6,800 bases of DNA, taken from Clostridia bacterium (lineage in GTDB: Bacteria; Bacillota; DSM-521; Neomoorellales; Neomoorellaceae). A program made the position numbers and the translations under genes. How positions within the stretch are numbered: position 1 is the stretch's first letter; the number at the start of each line of letters is the position of its first letter. Below, piece by piece: positions 5,121 through 6,800 of the stretch. The notes beneath the pieces were generated by a model. The model was not told the DNA's origin, ran no database searches, and saw only the letters and a program-made list of their open reading frames with translations. The stretch covers positions 1-6,800 of the forward strand of contig JAAYGJ010000093.1 of the NCBI GenBank assembly GCA_012727745.1, in the 5' to 3' direction.

Positions 5121-6800
5121 TTGCTAAACGTACCCAGCGACATCGAAATAGCCCAAGCGGCAAAAATGAAACCGGCAATGGAACTAGCTAAAGAATTAGG
5201 CATTAGCGAAGCAGAAACAGAGCTTTACGGCAAATACAAAGCCAAAATATCCCTTGATGTACTGCGTCGTCACAAAGACAAGCCGGACGGCAAGCTGATA
5301 CTCGTAACAGCCATCACCCCCACCCCGGCTGGAGAAGGCAAGACCACCACCAGCGTCGGCCTGGCGGACGCCCTGGCCCGGTTAGGGCACAAGAGCATAG
5401 TCTGCCTGCGGGAACCCTCCTTAGGCCCCAGCTTTGGCATCAAAGGCGGCGCTGCCGGCGGCGGCTATGCCCAGGTAGTGCCCATGGAAGACATCAACCT
5501 TCACTTTACTGGCGACATCCATGCCGTGACTTACGCCCACAACCTTTTAGCGGCCATGGTGGACAACCATCTTCAGCAAGGCAACAGCTTAAACCTCGAC
5601 TCCCGCACCGTAACCTGGCGGCGGGTAATCGACCTAAACGACCGGGCCTTACGGAAAATAGTTATAGGCCTTGGTGGCAGGACGGACGGAGTGCCTCGGG
5701 AGAGCGGCTTTGACATCTCCGTAGCGTCGGAAGTAATGGCCTGTTTGTGTTTAGCCAGCGACCTGATGGATCTAAAAGAACGTTTCCGCAAAATCGTCGT
5801 CGGCTATAACAAAGAAGGCCAGCCCGTCACCGCCGGAGACCTGGAAGCTCACGGTTCCATGGCCCTGTTAATGAAAGACGCTATCAAACCCAATCTAGTC
5901 CAGACCCTAGAAAACACCCCTGCCTTCGTTCACGGCGGGCCTTTCGCCAACATTGCCCACGGCTGCAACAGCATTACCGCCACCAAAACAGCCCTAAAAC
6001 TAGCCGACTACGTCGTCACCGAAGCCGGCTTCGGCGCCGACTTAGGCGCAGAAAAATTCTTTGACGTCAAATGCCGTTATGGCAATCTCAAACCTGACGC
6101 TACTGTCATCGTAGCTACCATTCGCGCCCTCAAGATGCACGGCGGTGTGCCCAAGAGCGAGCTAGGCAAAGAAGACCTGGGGGCCTTAAAGTTGGGGCTG
6201 GAAAACCTGGAGAAACATATTGAAAACGTCAATAAATATGGCGTACCGGTAGTAGTAGCCATCAACGCCTTCCCCACCGACACCAGCGCCGAGCTGAACT
6301 TGCTCTACGAACTATGCGAAAAAGCAGGGGTAGAAGTAGCCCTCTCCGAAGTGTGGGCTAAAGGCGGAGCAGGAGGCATCGAACTGGCTCAAAAAGTAAT
6401 TCAGACCATAGAGAGCAAACCTTCTAACTTCCGCTACCTTTACGAATTAGAACTAAGCATTAAAGAAAAGATCGAAAAAATAGCCACCGAGATCTACGGC
6501 GCCGACGGAGTCAACTACAGCAGCGAAGCTGAGAAGGCAATTGAACGCTATGAAAATATGGGCTATGGCAAGCTGCCGGTAGTAGTAGCCAAGACCCAGT
6601 ACTCCCTCTCCGATGACCTGACCAAACTGGGTCGTCCCCGGAATTTTAAGATTTCAGTGCGTGAAATAAGGTTATCGGCCGGTGCCGGTTTCATCGTACC
6701 CATCACCGGGGCTATTATGACCATGCCTGGCCTGCCCAAACAGCCGGCGGCCTGCAAGATTGATATTGATGCCAATGGCGTTATCACCGGCCTGTTCTAA
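5121..6800 (+). CDS. fhs: Formate-tetrahydrofolate ligase (10-formyl-THF synthetase)
   Basis: Fhs joins formate to tetrahydrofolate with ATP, via formyl phosphate, giving 10-formyl-THF. In acetogens this is the entry of formate into the methyl branch of the Wood-Ljungdahl pathway; elsewhere it feeds purine and fMet synthesis. The cytosolic enzyme is a homotetramer. From TTG 5121 the protein is 559 aa, the length I recall for M. thermoacetica. The P-loop TPAGEGKTT is at 68-76 with K74. REPSLGPSFGIKGGAAGGGY (97-116) starts with formyl-phosphate-binding R97. The folate-stacking residues F384 (in AINAFPTDT) and W412 (in EVWAKGG) fall at their known numbers. The C-terminal MTMPGLP and GVITGLF ending are intact, and the TAA is the last codon of the window. 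An ATG at 5076 would give 574 aa but lacks a ribosome site. Codons often end in C, and the coding strand is C-rich, unlike the upstream genes. Confidence 0.97.
   Translation: MLNVPSDIEIAQAAKMKPAMELAKELGISEAETELYGKYKAKISLDVLRRHKDKPDGKLILVTAITPTPAGEGKTTTSVGLADALARLGHKSIVCLREPSLGPSFGIKGGAAGGGYAQVVPMEDINLHFTGDIHAVTYAHNLLAAMVDNHLQQGNSLNLDSRTVTWRRVIDLNDRALRKIVIGLGGRTDGVPRESGFDISVASEVMACLCLASDLMDLKERFRKIVVGYNKEGQPVTAGDLEAHGSMALLMKDAIKPNLVQTLENTPAFVHGGPFANIAHGCNSITATKTALKLADYVVTEAGFGADLGAEKFFDVKCRYGNLKPDATVIVATIRALKMHGGVPKSELGKEDLGALKLGLENLEKHIENVNKYGVPVVVAINAFPTDTSAELNLLYELCEKAGVEVALSEVWAKGGAGGIELAQKVIQTIESKPSNFRYLYELELSIKEKIEKIATEIYGADGVNYSSEAEKAIERYENMGYGKLPVVVAKTQYSLSDDLTKLGRPRNFKISVREIRLSAGAGFIVPITGAIMTMPGLPKQPAACKIDIDANGVITGLF

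Overview
The window reads as a piece of a Clostridia/Firmicutes chromosome, most likely from a thermophilic acetogen close to Moorella. Three things point there: the gene order tilS - ftsH - ndk - niaR - fhs, strong purine-rich Shine-Dalgarno sites, and a formate-tetrahydrofolate ligase whose length (559 aa) and residue numbering (K74, R97, F384, W412) match, from memory, the Moorella thermoacetica enzyme. The protein differs from my recollection of that enzyme at many positions, so I infer a relative and not that species. All five genes are on the + strand and all are complete. No mobile element, CRISPR array, rRNA or tRNA gene was seen.

Layout: 1-75 is a short leader with a possible promoter. 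76-1452 is tilS (tRNA-Ile lysidine synthetase). 1453-1546 holds an extended -10 promoter and two copies of an ATAGCTAT palindrome. 1547-3505 is ftsH (membrane AAA+ zinc protease), directly abutted by ndk (nucleoside diphosphate kinase, 3506-3922). 3923-4143 is a non-coding stretch with several inverted repeats, a probable terminator and the promoter of the next gene. 4144-4653 is niaR, an NAD-biosynthesis repressor of the HTH-3H type. 4654-5120 is a 467-base non-coding region, first AT-rich and then rich in inverted repeats, with the fhs promoter at its end. 5121-6800 is fhs.

The genes are mainly conserved housekeeping functions: decoding fidelity (TilS), membrane protein quality control (FtsH), nucleotide balance (Ndk), control of NAD supply (NiaR) and one-carbon entry into the methyl branch of the Wood-Ljungdahl pathway (Fhs). 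ftsH-ndk looks like a translationally linked pair. niaR and fhs each appear to have their own promoter.

I found no convincing undescribed system. The parts most worth a second look are the fhs leader (a perfect Shine-Dalgarno with no usable start codon, inside the loop of an inverted repeat, with competing stems), the ndk-niaR spacer (three copies of one arm competing for a single complementary arm), the C-over-G strand bias of fhs against its G-rich neighbours, and the absence of hpt between tilS and ftsH.
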